From Thiosocius sp963759055 (GTDB lineage Bacteria; Pseudomonadota; Gammaproteobacteria; Chromatiales; Chromatiaceae), in NCBI GenBank assembly GCA_963759055.1, contig CAVWYD010000003.1, positions 124,001 to 188,000 of the forward strand: a stretch of DNA of 64,000 nucleotides, read 5' to 3'. Below the pieces are notes generated by a model, which ran no database searches, had not been told where the DNA came from, and saw only the letters and a program-made list of their open reading frames with translations. Positions 18,265-26,276 of the stretch are shown here, piece by piece. The translations under genes were made by a program, and so were the position numbers. Numbering within the stretch: position 1 is the first letter of the stretch; every line of letters starts with the position of its first letter.

Positions 18265-18340
18265 TGGCTGGGGCGGTAGGGATCGAACCTACAACCTACG
18301 GAGTCAGAGTCCGTCGCTCTGCCAATTGAGCTACGCCCCA
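18265..18340 (-). tRNA. tRNA-Gln (anticodon CTG)
   Basis: The minus strand reads TGGGGCGTAGCTCAATTGGC at the 5' end, a full cloverleaf with anticodon loop CTCTGAC (CTG, glutamine), T-loop GGTTCGATCC and an encoded 3' CCA. The U1-A72 pair of the acceptor stem (TGGGGCG) is typical of glutamine tRNA. Length is 76 nt. Confidence 0.95.
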
Positions 18341-18351
18341 GAAGGAAGGGC

Positions 18352-18772
18352 CGAGGGACGAGGTCCGAGGGCCGAGGGTCATTGGCGATTTTGATTTTCG
18401 AAGTGGCGAATCAGGCCACCGATCATTTTTGAAATCTGTTTCGCTTCAGATGCGAGGAACATGGCTCTTTCACGGTCCAGAATTCCCGCCTCGACTCCAA
18501 TCAGTAATTGGGTCCACGCCTCGCCGCACGATCCTTTTGCGATCTTCAGAAACTGAGCTCGTTCCCTTGGAGCCCTTCGCTCGTAGCCTTCGGCGACATT
18601 CGAAGCGTACAGAAAGCGACGACCGGACCAAGCTGATCACGAAACGCATATTCCCGACAATCAGCCAGCAATTTGAAGGTGCTGACCGAAAATCGACAGG
18701 CTCGCTGCCATACTTGTAAGTCTTCAAGGGCATCCATGCCCTCGCTCCTCGGACCTCGATCCTCGGCCCTGC
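18352..18772. mobile_element. Four-helix-bundle cassette bounded by inverted (CGAGGNN)n arms
   Basis: The left arm at 18352-18379 has four phased CGAGGNN heptads. The right arm at 18738-18772 has four NNCCTCG heptads and a last GCCCTGC, the same kind of end unit as in the copy at 6112-6218. The arms are about 30-bp inverted repeats. The gene inside fits exactly: its ATG at 18737 abuts the right arm, and its TGA overlaps the last base of the left arm. The cassette sits between tRNA-Gln and rpsI. No transposase is encoded, so mobility, if any, needs outside enzymes; mobility itself is inferred. Confidence 0.65.
18379..18737 (-). pseudogene. Four-helix-bundle (S23/IVS-like) protein, at least two frame breaks
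   Basis: The N-terminus MDALEDLQVWQRACRFSVST and FKLLADCREYAFRDQL match small four-helix-bundle proteins related to those encoded by 23S rRNA intervening sequences. After two shifts (near 18630 and 18605) the protein continues VRSSLSV, then NVAEGYERRAPRERAQFLK, IAKGSCGEAWTQLLIG and AKQISKMIGGLIRHFENQN, ending at 18379. The SNVAEGY-like block followed by RRAPRERAQFL is the family hallmark. The restored length of about 119 residues is typical. The biochemical function is not known; relatives bind nucleic acid or accessory partners in diversity-generating retroelements. Confidence 0.8.
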
Positions 18773-18782
18773 GAGAAGCGCT

Positions 18783-19175
18783 TTAGCGCTTCGAGTACTG
18801 CGGACGCTTGCGCGCCTTGCGCAGGCCGACCTTCTTGCGCTCGACCATGCGCGCGTCGCGGGTCAGGAAACCGGCACGACGCAGCGGTGAACGCATGCTC
18901 TCGTCGTGCTCGACCAGGGCGCGCGCGATGCCGTGACGGATGGCGCCTGCCTGGCCGGTATTGCCGCCGCCGGCAACGGTCACGCTGATGTCGACCTTGT
19001 CGGCCATATCGGTGATGACCAGGGGCTGGCGCACGACCATGCGCGCGGTCTCGCGGCCGAAAAACTTGTCCAGCGGACGGCCATTCACGGTGATCTTGCC
19101 GTTACCGCTGTTCAGGAAGACGCGTGCGGTGGAGGTCTTGCGGCGGCCGGTGCCGTAATTCATCTGTTGTGCCAT
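18783..19175 (-). CDS. rpsI: 30S ribosomal protein S9
   Basis: The protein has 130 residues, the same length as E. coli S9. It begins NYGTGRRKTSTARVFL, contains GGGNTGQAGAIRHGIARAL, and ends in the basic tail GLRKARKRPQYSKR that reaches the P-site tRNA. It follows rplM by 14 bp in the same direction, the universal rplM-rpsI pair. Confidence 0.97.
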   Translation of the reverse strand: MAQQMNYGTGRRKTSTARVFLNSGNGKITVNGRPLDKFFGRETARMVVRQPLVITDMADKVDISVTVAGGGNTGQAGAIRHGIARALVEHDESMRSPLRRAGFLTRDARMVERKKVGLRKARKRPQYSKR

Positions 19176-19189
19176 GCTCAGTTCCGTTC

Positions 19190-19621
19190 TCAGATTTCCA
19201 GCGGCTTGGGCTGCTGTGCCTGGTGATTATGCTCGGGGCCGGCGAAGATGCGCAGCTTCTTCATCATGGCACGACCCAGCGGGTTGCGCGGCAGCATGCC
19301 CCGAACGGCCGTCTCGAGGACGCGCTCGGGTGCCTCCTGGAGCTGCTTCTCGAGACTGATCGACTTCAGGTTGCCGATGTAACCGGTGTGGCGATGGTAC
19401 ATCTTGTCCTGCAGCTTGTTGCCCGTGACCGCGACCTTCTCGGCATTGACCACCACGACGTAATCGCCGGTATCGATGTGCGGGGTGAAGATCGGCTTGT
19501 GCTTGCCTTTCAACCTGCGGGCGATCTCGGACGCGAGACGACCAAGGGTTTTGCCTTTGGCATCGACCAATAACCATTCCCGGCGGACTTCGGCGGGCTT
19601 TGCGCTGACCGTGGTGCTCAT
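19190..19621 (-). CDS. rplM: 50S ribosomal protein L13
   Basis: The 143-residue protein has the family blocks FSAKPAEV-like start (here VSAKPAEVRREWLLVDAKG), DYVVVVNAEKVAVTGNK, YHRHTGYIGNLKS and RGMLPRNPLGRAMMKKL. The start is placed at 19621 (MSTTVSAKP); an in-frame ATG 15 bp upstream would add MGQDE. It assembles early into the large subunit and is co-transcribed with rpsI. Confidence 0.96.
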   Translation of the reverse strand: MSTTVSAKPAEVRREWLLVDAKGKTLGRLASEIARRLKGKHKPIFTPHIDTGDYVVVVNAEKVAVTGNKLQDKMYHRHTGYIGNLKSISLEKQLQEAPERVLETAVRGMLPRNPLGRAMMKKLRIFAGPEHNHQAQQPKPLEI

Positions 19622-19721
19622 CTCATCCTGCCCCAAACGAAGGAGTTCATGCGTGTTTCACGAAAGGGCGCGAATGTTACCCAGTAATCCCTGCCCGCGC
19701 AAGCCCTGCGGCCGAAGATTA

Positions 19722-19892
19722 TTAAACCGCAAAGGACGCGAAGGGCGGGCAAGAAACCAAACCGCCGGGCGTAGGCCACAGCATTGACGCGTCCGTCCGC
19801 GAACGGCAGGCGCAATCTCCAGTCTGGCACGGTGAAGGTGTGGCCTGTCGGTCAATCAGAACGAAGGCGGTCTTTGCGCTCTTGGCGGTTAA
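19722..19892. repeat. Inverted nonamer-repeat element (ACCGCA-AAGGACGCG type)
   Basis: The left arm (about 19726-19750) reads ACCGCA AAGGACGCG AAGGGCGGG. The right arm (19860-19891), reversed, reads ACCGCC AAGAGCGCA AAGACCGCC. The arms face each other across about 110 bp of non-coding sequence. Similar elements are at 26110-26268, 55710-55779 and 57882-58095. Confidence 0.65.
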
Positions 19893-19920
19893 AAAGCAGC
19901 CTTTTCCGACGTCCTCGCAG

Positions 19921-20005
19921 GAAAAAAAAGCGCGACGGGGAGTCGCGCTCAATAAACCACCAAAGGAGGATGGAGGAGAGCTGAATCAGTACGATTCAGC
20001 ATGTG
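19921..20005 (-). ncRNA. Candidate small RNA with CU-rich (anti-SD) segment and terminator
   Basis: Read on the minus strand, a perfect hairpin GCTGAATC-GTACT-GATTCAGC (20000-19980) is followed by a single-stranded CU-rich stretch containing CTCTCCTCCATCCTCC. Next comes a perfect terminator stem, AGCGCGAC-TCCCC-GTCGCGCT, with eight T residues (19949-19922). A promoter lies just upstream (20011-20038). The predicted RNA is about 85 nt. The CCUCC segments could pair with Shine-Dalgarno sequences. No open reading frame fits. It could instead be a 3' end of the ferredoxin transcript, but the internal TTGACA promoter favours an independent RNA. Confidence 0.6.
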
Positions 20006-20010
20006 CACAT

Positions 20011-20038
20011 ATTCTTATATTCATCTCCCCTTTGTCAA
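20011..20038 (-). promoter_or_regulatory. Promoter of the candidate small RNA
   Basis: On the minus strand a perfect -35 box TTGACA (20038-20033) is followed 16 bp later by AAGAAT (20016-20011), a 4/6 match to TATAAT. The expected start of transcription is near 20004. The -35 box is strong and the -10 box weak. Confidence 0.5.
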
Positions 20039-20078
20039 GCCCAAAATGGCAAGAAACTTTTGCCCCCATCAATTCAAC

Positions 20079-20397
20079 TCATGCCGCGCTTATCCGCAAT
20101 CGCTCGACAATTCTGCCGTTCACCAGGTGCTGGTCGATGATCTCGTCCAGATCCTGCCGGTCGACATAGGTGTACCAGGTAGCCTTCCGGATAAATCACC
20201 AGCACCGGCCCAAGCTCACATCGGTCCAGACAACCGGCGGTGTTGATGCGCACCCTGCCGGCCCCCGAGATACCGAGTTCCTTGCATCGCTGCTTTACGT
20301 AGTCACGCGCGCCGCTGGCGCCGCACTGATTGCAGGACTGGCGTCCGTCATCACGCTGATTGGTGCAAAAGAACACGTGGTGCGAAAAATAACTCAT
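20079..20397 (-). CDS. Thioredoxin-like [2Fe-2S] ferredoxin, one frame break
   Basis: The protein starts MSYFSHHVFFCTNQRDDGRQ and carries the four-cysteine pattern of thioredoxin-fold ferredoxins: FFCTNQ, SCNQCG, then TAGCLDRCELGPVLVIYPEG. One extra base near 20178 moves the frame; the continuation is TWYTYVDRQDLDEIIDQHLV to a stop at 20079, giving about 106 residues. The C-terminal half with YTYV-x-D-DEII-EH matches the family well. It carries electrons with an unknown partner. It is divergent from the GlcF-like gene, 46 bp apart. Confidence 0.85.
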
Positions 20398-20443
20398 ACA
20401 AGATTCCGGACAAGGCAATGACTTGCACCGCATTATATAAGGC

Positions 20444-21650
20444 ATGCGCGACCCCGAAGCCCCGAAAAGTATCAAGGAAGAGCTCGACCGCTGCGTGAAA
20501 TGCGGCATGTGCCTGGCCGAATGCCCGACCTACCGACTCGAAGCCGATGAGAATGAATCACCACGCGGGCGCCTGGCTCTCATAGAAGGGTTGGTGCAGG
20601 GGCATCTTGACGGCGACGGACCGCTGATCGCGCATCTCGATCATTGCCTGGGCTGCCGGCGCTGCGAGCGCGTCTGTCCCTCGCAGGTTCGCTTACGGGC
20701 ATCTGATCGACCAGGCCCGCGAACTGCTGTCCGACGGAAATGGCTCGCGCTGGGCTGGACTTATTCAGAACCGGTCGCTGCTGCGCCTGGGGACGAGACT
20801 CGCGCAGGCCGTGCCGACGGCATTTTCAGCCCCGCTGGGCGGGATGCACCGGCTGCATGAAATGGCCCGTGCACTGGGCGATACCGGGACGGCACCCACG
20901 CCCGGCGAGTACCCCGCACCATCAAACAACGCCACGCGGCCGCGTCGGCCTGTTCCTCGGCTGCGCCAGCGCAGCGCAGCAGGGCGGGGCGCTTCAGGCG
21001 GCGCTGCGACTGCTGCAGCATGCACGGGCTACAGCGTCAACATACCGCTCGCAGGAGCGCCTGCTGCGGCGCGTTGTCGCAGCACTCGGGTGATCCGGCG
21101 ACGGCGGCAAGGCTGGCCAGCGAAACCCGCGACGCCTTCGACGACGAACTCGATATGGTGCTCAGTATCGCCAGTGGCTGCGGCACCCATATCGACAGCT
21201 ATCAACCGGCCACTGGCGGCGGGGCACCAGGACATCTGCCGCTTCCTGCTCGAGTGCGGCGGCCTGAGCACGGCAGATTTTTCACCGCTCCCAATCCGGG
21301 TTTTTCTGCACACGCCGTGCAGTGTCGAGAATGTCTATCGCGGCAGCGACTGGGCGAGGGGACTGCTGGCGCTGATTCCGGATCTGGAGATTGCAACCGC
21401 CGGCGAGGCAGGCCAGTGCTGCGGTGCAGCGGGAGACTACATGCTGCGCTACCCCGAGATCGCGGCGCGCCTGCGCGAACCTATCCTGGATGAGCTGCGG
21501 TCCGACACCAGGCTGATCCTGCTGACCAGCAATGTCGGCTGCGCCATGCACCTCGCCGACGGCCTGCGGAACAGGGGCAGCGATGTTGAAGTACTGCATC
21601 CGGTGGAATTGCTCGCTCGGCAGCTGATGCGGCGGCGAGCAGGTGACTGA
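20444..21650 (+). pseudogene. GlcF-like (Fe-S)-binding oxidoreductase subunit, several frame breaks
   Basis: The N-terminus has two [4Fe-4S] ferredoxin motifs, CVKCGMCLAECP and CLGCRRCERVCP. The C-terminal part has the CCG-type cofactor domains: ACCGALSQHSGD, GCGTHID, LHTPCSVENVY, GQCCGAAGDYML and TSNVGC. Frame changes occur near 20690 (to AYGHLIDQARELLSDG), 20935 (to GRVGLFLGCASAAQQGGALQ), 21030, 21060 and 21200. The restored length of about 402 residues fits the iron-sulfur subunit of glycolate oxidase. GlcD and GlcE are not in the window, so the substrate is uncertain; lactate- or heterodisulfide-type partners are alternatives. Confidence 0.8.
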
Positions 21651-21761
21651 GTCGAGCCCGCCTGCACCTGGTCATGGACAGCCCCGGCGGATGAAACCAA
21701 AGGCCGGCAGGAATTGCTAAGATACGGCTTGCCGTCACATCCTTGCACTGGATCCGAGACG

Positions 21762-22408
21762 ATGGAACAAAGAGAATTTTCGCCCAGCGACAAGCTGTTG
21801 CTGAATGTCGACCAGGCCCTGCGCACCCTGTTCGGCCGCCCCCAGGTCACCGAGCGTTCCAATCCGGCGGATCCGCTGCCGGAGGCTGAATTGAGTAAAT
21901 CGGAACGCGATCATATCGCGCGCCTGATGCGGATCAACCACACCGGCGAGGTCTGTGCCCAGGCGCTCTATCAGGGCCAGGCACTGACCGCCCGCGACCC
22001 CGCCGTGCGCAAGAGCATGGAGCGCTCCGCAGCCGAGGAGAACGATCACCTGGACTGGTGCGAGCAGCGCGTCGAACAACTGGGTGGGCGTCTCAGCCTG
22101 CTCAATCCCTTGTGGTACGCGGGCTCGTTCGCGCTCGGTACCGTGGCCGGAATCGCCGGTGACAAGTGGAGCCTGGGTTTCGTGGCCGAGACCGAAAAAC
22201 AGGTCGAGGGGCATCTGGACGAGCACCTCGAGCAGGTACCGGTGCAGGATCGGCGCACCCGCGCGATCCTGGAACAGATGAAGAAGGACGAGATCGAACA
22301 CGGACAGAAGGCGATCGATCATGGCGGGGCGACAACTGCCCGGCTCCGATCCGCGGGCTGATGCAGGCGACCGCCAAGATCATGACCAAATCGGTATACC
22401 GGATTTGA
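21762..22408 (+). CDS. coq7: Demethoxyubiquinone hydroxylase (Coq7), C-terminal frame break
   Basis: This di-iron monooxygenase performs the last ring hydroxylation of ubiquinone synthesis. Carboxylate ligands are visible in RINHTGEVCAQALYQG, EENDHLDWCEQRV and KKDEIEHGQKAIDHGG. The start at 21762 (MEQREFSPSDKLL) is preferred to 21714 because family members begin near there. After DHGG a single shift near 22333 moves to PAPIRGLMQATAKIMTKSVY and a stop at 22408; without it the protein would end early at 22361. The length of about 215 residues is normal. It supplements UbiH and the VisC-type hydroxylase in this window. Confidence 0.9.
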
Positions 22409-22905
22409 GCAATCCCAGATCGTCCGCGAAACGCGAATGCCAGCCCTGCACCGGCTGCTGCGACGGCTGGGTGCAGATGACCATCAAGGGTCACCCGGTC
22501 TATCCCGGGAGGCCCTGCCCACACAGCACCGGTAGCGGCTGCGACGATTACGCCGGTCGCCCCAAAGACCCCTGCATCGATTTCAACTGCGGCTGGGTAG
22601 TCGCCGACAGCCCGCTGCCGGAATGGATGAAACCGAACAACGCCAAGGTCATCGTGATCTTCAACAAGACCCGGTGGCACAATCTGCCGGTGGATGTCGC
22701 TGTCCCGGTCGGCCGGCGCATTCCGCCGCGCGCGCTGAACTGGTTGAAGGACTTTGCGGCCCGCAACGGACGTCCGCTGCTGTTCTCGGAGCAGGTCAAG
22801 GAAAACGGCGTCTTTCAGCGCGAACAGCTGTTCAGCGCGCATGGACCGCCGGAGTTCCAGCAACACATCGAACAGCTGCAGGCCAGGGGCAAGCCGCTAT
22901 GGTGA
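22405..22905 (+). CDS. Cysteine-cluster protein (YkgJ-like, zinc/iron-chelating)
   Basis: The protein has 166 residues if it starts at the TTG at 22405, which overlaps the coq7 stop (TTGA). An in-frame ATG at 22321 would lie within coq7. The N-terminal half has a dense cysteine set: CQPCTGCCDGW, GRPCPHSTGSGCDDY, DPCIDFNCGW. This pattern binds a metal cluster in the YkgJ group. The rest (PPRALNWLKDFAARNGRPL) is unremarkable. The function is unknown; the overlap with coq7 suggests co-translation. Confidence 0.7.
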   Translation: MSNPRSSAKRECQPCTGCCDGWVQMTIKGHPVYPGRPCPHSTGSGCDDYAGRPKDPCIDFNCGWVVADSPLPEWMKPNNAKVIVIFNKTRWHNLPVDVAVPVGRRIPPRALNWLKDFAARNGRPLLFSEQVKENGVFQREQLFSAHGPPEFQQHIEQLQARGKPLW

Positions 22906-25001
22906 TTCGGATCCGGCTGGGATCGAGGGTGCCCAGTCTTCTACCGGGCCGAGCGCGTCAAACATCGGCTTGAGGTGCCGCTCGTAGGGCTTCCAGCGCG
23001 CGACGGAGCTGGTGTAGAGCGGCTGGCGCACCTGCCATTTGCTCGCGGTCTGTACCTTACGCTTCTGCTCGTAGAACCGCACCATGCGCTCATCCCATTC
23101 CACGCCGACAAAATCCGCCATCTCACGCGCCTTGCCCGGCAGATCTGGCGACCAGATCTTCGTACTGCAGCGAATAGACCGGGTTGGGGATCACCTGCAG
23201 CCAGTGATCCATGAGCCGCTCGTACAGCCGGTAGTAGTACCCCAGCGTCTTCAGGTCGTAAGCGTAGTCGTGAAAACCGACAAAATTCTGGAAATAGATC
23301 GACAGCAGATTGTCTCTCGGGTCACGTTTGATGTGGATGATCGGGGCATTCGGGAAGAGCATGCCGAACAGGCCCAGCTGCTGGAAGTTGTGCGGCAGCT
23401 TGTTGGTGACGAATACGCTCACCGCTGTTCGTGCCAGTGCCTGCATCTTTGCCAGGTACGACTCGCGTGCTGCGCCGACCGCCTCCTCGGTGATCTGCCG
23501 GCCAGCTCAGGACGGACACGGAAATTCGGCACCGGCAGACCTTCGACGGCACTCAGCCCCGAAATCGAGCCATGTTCACCGGCACCGAAGATGGCCGGGT
23601 GCGCACTCAGGATCTGTTCGGTCAGGGTCGTGCCCGAACGCGGCATGCCGACAACCAGGACCGGCATGCGTGAAGGCGAACCCCAGGACGCGCGTTCCTC
23701 AAAGAAGCTGCGGGTAAATATCTTCTCCATCCGAGCCACCCACTGCGTATAGCCCGCACGGTCGAAACTGTAGCCCTTGAGGCGGTTGCCCAGGCGATAG
23801 TAACGGAACGAATCATCGTAATTTCTTCGCGTAGCGGTAGTAGTCGCCCAGCGCAAAACCGATGCTGATACGGGTTTCCGGGTCGACCGTCTTGTCGTCG
23901 GCCATTTTTCGCAGACGTACCGCCTCGGCCTCTGTGAGCTTGCGGCCTGGCGCAAACGCCAGCCCGGCGAATGCCGCGACATTGTCCGGGTCGAGCTCCA
24001 GCACCCGGTTCAGACATTTTTCCTGTGCCGGAAAATCTCCAATCAGCGTGTACTCTTCGGCGATTCTCGTGAGGTAGGGGATGACGATCGCCAACAGCCT
24101 CAAAGGCCTCGGCCAACAGCTCACTGGCCTTGGCAATATCACCACGATTGGACATCGCGCGCGCCATGCGGAGCTTCACGGGACTGACCTCGAAACCCAG
24201 AGTCAGCGATTTCTCCAGCGCCTCGAGGGCCCGGTCGTGATCCCCGGCCTGAGCCAAGACATCACCCAGAGCAAACCAGATCTCGGCGGCGTCCGGTTTC
24301 TTCTCCAAGGCACGCCGGTAGTAATCCTCGGCCACCAGGTGGCGGCCCAAGCCCCGGTATATATTTCCGATCTGGTGCAACAGATCAGGCTCCGGCTGCC
24401 CTGCCAACGACTCGACACGCGTGATGGCCGCGACGACCTTTTCCGGCTCGCGCAGCTCCATATTGCAGATCGCCAGGTTCAGATGCGCCTGCAGATCATC
24501 GGGCTTGCAGCTTGGCGGCGACAGAGAATGCGGCATTCCGCCTCTTCATGCTGCTTTTTCCTGGCAAAAACGATGCCCAGATTGGTGAACGCATCGGCAA
24601 ACTTGGGATCCAGACGCACGGCCTGGCGAAAGCTGTTCAGCGCCCCGTCCAGATCATCCTCGGCAAACAGGGCGCTGCCGAGATTGTAGTGATACAGGGC
24701 AACCTTGGGCGCAAACTTGATCGCTTGGCGGATCAGCTCCTTGCCCCGGGCGGCATCTCCAGCGTAGAGCGCCACCTGACCACCAAGATGCAGCAGATCG
24801 GGATGGTTGGGCGCGCTGCGCAGGCCCTGTTCGATCGTGTTGGCCGCAGCGCTGCACATCGCCCCGATTCAGCTGCGCGGCCGCGGCCGCGGCTGCGCGT
24901 GAGGCCGCCTCTTGTCGCGGATCATTCCTGGACGCTGCAGGTGGACGCCCATTCTTCGCCACCGGTGGGGCAGGTCTTGTTGTGTTTCCTTGCCATCGCA
25001 A
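22897..25001 (-). pseudogene. Tetratricopeptide repeat sulfotransferase, at least five frame breaks
   Basis: The N-terminal half has TPR units (HPDLLHLGGQVALYAGDAAR, LYHYNLGSALFAEDDLDGAL, AEIWFALGDVLAQAGDHDRA). The C-terminal half is a sulfotransferase with the PAPS-binding loop VVGMPRSGTTLTEQILSAHP near 23650 and the second motif IHIKRDPRDNLLSIYFQNF near 23320. The frame changes near 24850, 24520, 24100, 23820, 23500 and 23120, yet every segment continues the previous one; the end is VEDWAPSIPAGSESP. The restored length is about 700 residues. Such enzymes sulfate peptides or glycans, but the acceptor here is not known. Its 3' end overlaps the YkgJ-like gene end by a few bases. Confidence 0.8.
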
Positions 25002-25037
25002 TGAATCCCGTTGGTGAAGCGCGGTCGCGCTGCCTGT

Positions 25038-26102
25038 TCAGACGTGATAAGGCCGACTCAACTCGTGCACCGCCTCGATCATCGCGCCCGCATGCTCTGG
25101 CGGGATCGCAGGATGAATGCCATGCCCGAGATTGAAGACATGCCCGGATCCCTTGCCGTAACTTTCAAGGATCTCTGCGACCGAGCGGCGGATCGCATCG
25201 GGCGAGGCGTACAGGGTGCAGGGATCGAGATTGCCCTGCAGGGCCACGCGATCACCGACTCGTGCGCGGGCATCGCCGATATCCAGGGTCCAGTCCAGGC
25301 CGAGGGCGTCACAACCGGTATCGGCCATCAGCTCGAGCCACTGGCCACCGCCCTTGGTGAACAGGATAACCGGCACCCGGCGACCATCCGCCTCGCGCGT
25401 CAGGCCATCGACGATGCGCTGCATATAGGCAAGCGAAAAGGCCTTGTAGTCACGCGGAGTCAGGGTGCCACCCCAGGTGTCGAAAATCATCACGGCCTGG
25501 GCACCGGCGGCGATCTGGGCATTGAGATAAGAGGTTACAGAATCGGCCAGCTTGGCGAGCAGGGCATGCATCAGCGCCGGCTCGTCGAACATCATGCCCT
25601 TGGAACGGGCGAAGGTCTTGGTGCTGCCACCCTCGACCATGTAGGTGGCCAGGGTCCAGGGGCTGCCGGAGAATCCGATCAGCGGCACACGCCCGTCGAG
25701 TTCACGCCGGATAGTGCGCACCGCATCCATGACATAGCGCAGATCCTGCTCCGGATCAGGCACGCCCAGGGAATCGATTGCCGCCTTGTCGCGCAACGGA
25801 CGCTCGAATTTCGGCCCCTCGCCCTCAGTGAAATACAGGCCCAGCCCCATCGCGTCCGGGATGGTAAGAATGTCCGAAAACAGGATCGCCGCATCCAGGG
25901 GGAAGCGCTCGAGTGGCTGCAGCGTTACCTCGCAGGCAAGCTCCGGGTTCATGCACAGCTGCATGAAGCTTCCGGCCTTCTCCCGCGTCGCACGATATTC
26001 CGGCAGGTAACGACCGGCCTGGCGCATCATCCAGACGGGGGTCATGTCGACGGGTTGGCGGAGCAGGGCGCGGAGAAAGCGGTCGTTTTTCAATTCTGAC
26101 AT
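25038..26102 (-). CDS. hemE: Uroporphyrinogen decarboxylase
   Basis: The 354-residue enzyme removes four carboxyls from uroporphyrinogen III to give coproporphyrinogen III. Signatures are VWMMRQAGRYLPEYRATRE (substrate arginines) and LIGFSGSPWTLATYMVEGG. The start at 26102 (MSELKNDRFLRALL) is chosen; the frame stays open upstream only through the repeat element at 26110-26268 (translated SCPSCPSC), which cannot be genuine protein. The order gltB-gltD-hemE matches Pseudomonas. Confidence 0.95.
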   Translation of the reverse strand: MSELKNDRFLRALLRQPVDMTPVWMMRQAGRYLPEYRATREKAGSFMQLCMNPELACEVTLQPLERFPLDAAILFSDILTIPDAMGLGLYFTEGEGPKFERPLRDKAAIDSLGVPDPEQDLRYVMDAVRTIRRELDGRVPLIGFSGSPWTLATYMVEGGSTKTFARSKGMMFDEPALMHALLAKLADSVTSYLNAQIAAGAQAVMIFDTWGGTLTPRDYKAFSLAYMQRIVDGLTREADGRRVPVILFTKGGGQWLELMADTGCDALGLDWTLDIGDARARVGDRVALQGNLDPCTLYASPDAIRRSVAEILESYGKGSGHVFNLGHGIHPAIPPEHAGAMIEAVHELSRPYHV

Positions 26103-26109
26103 GTTGTTC

Positions 26110-26268
26110 ATTAACCACAAAGGACACGAAGGACACGAAGGACACGAAGTGTTCGGTTGGAACGGCGACACTTCAAGGTTGCGCGATCGAGGGGGCTGAC
26201 TCGAGCCGCACATACTCTAACAGCCCATCCCCGCACCCTTGGTGAACTTCGTGCCCTTACGTGGTAAT
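26110..26268. repeat. Inverted nonamer-repeat element (AAGGACACG)n between gltD and hemE
   Basis: The left arm (26110-26149) has ACCACA followed by three perfect AAGGACACG-type nonamers. The right arm (26238-26268), reversed, reads ACCACG TAAGGGCACG AAG. About 90 bp lie between. The left arm ends 8 bp from the hemE start and appears to have replaced its normal leader. Confidence 0.75.
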
Positions 26269-26276
26269 CGATTTCT

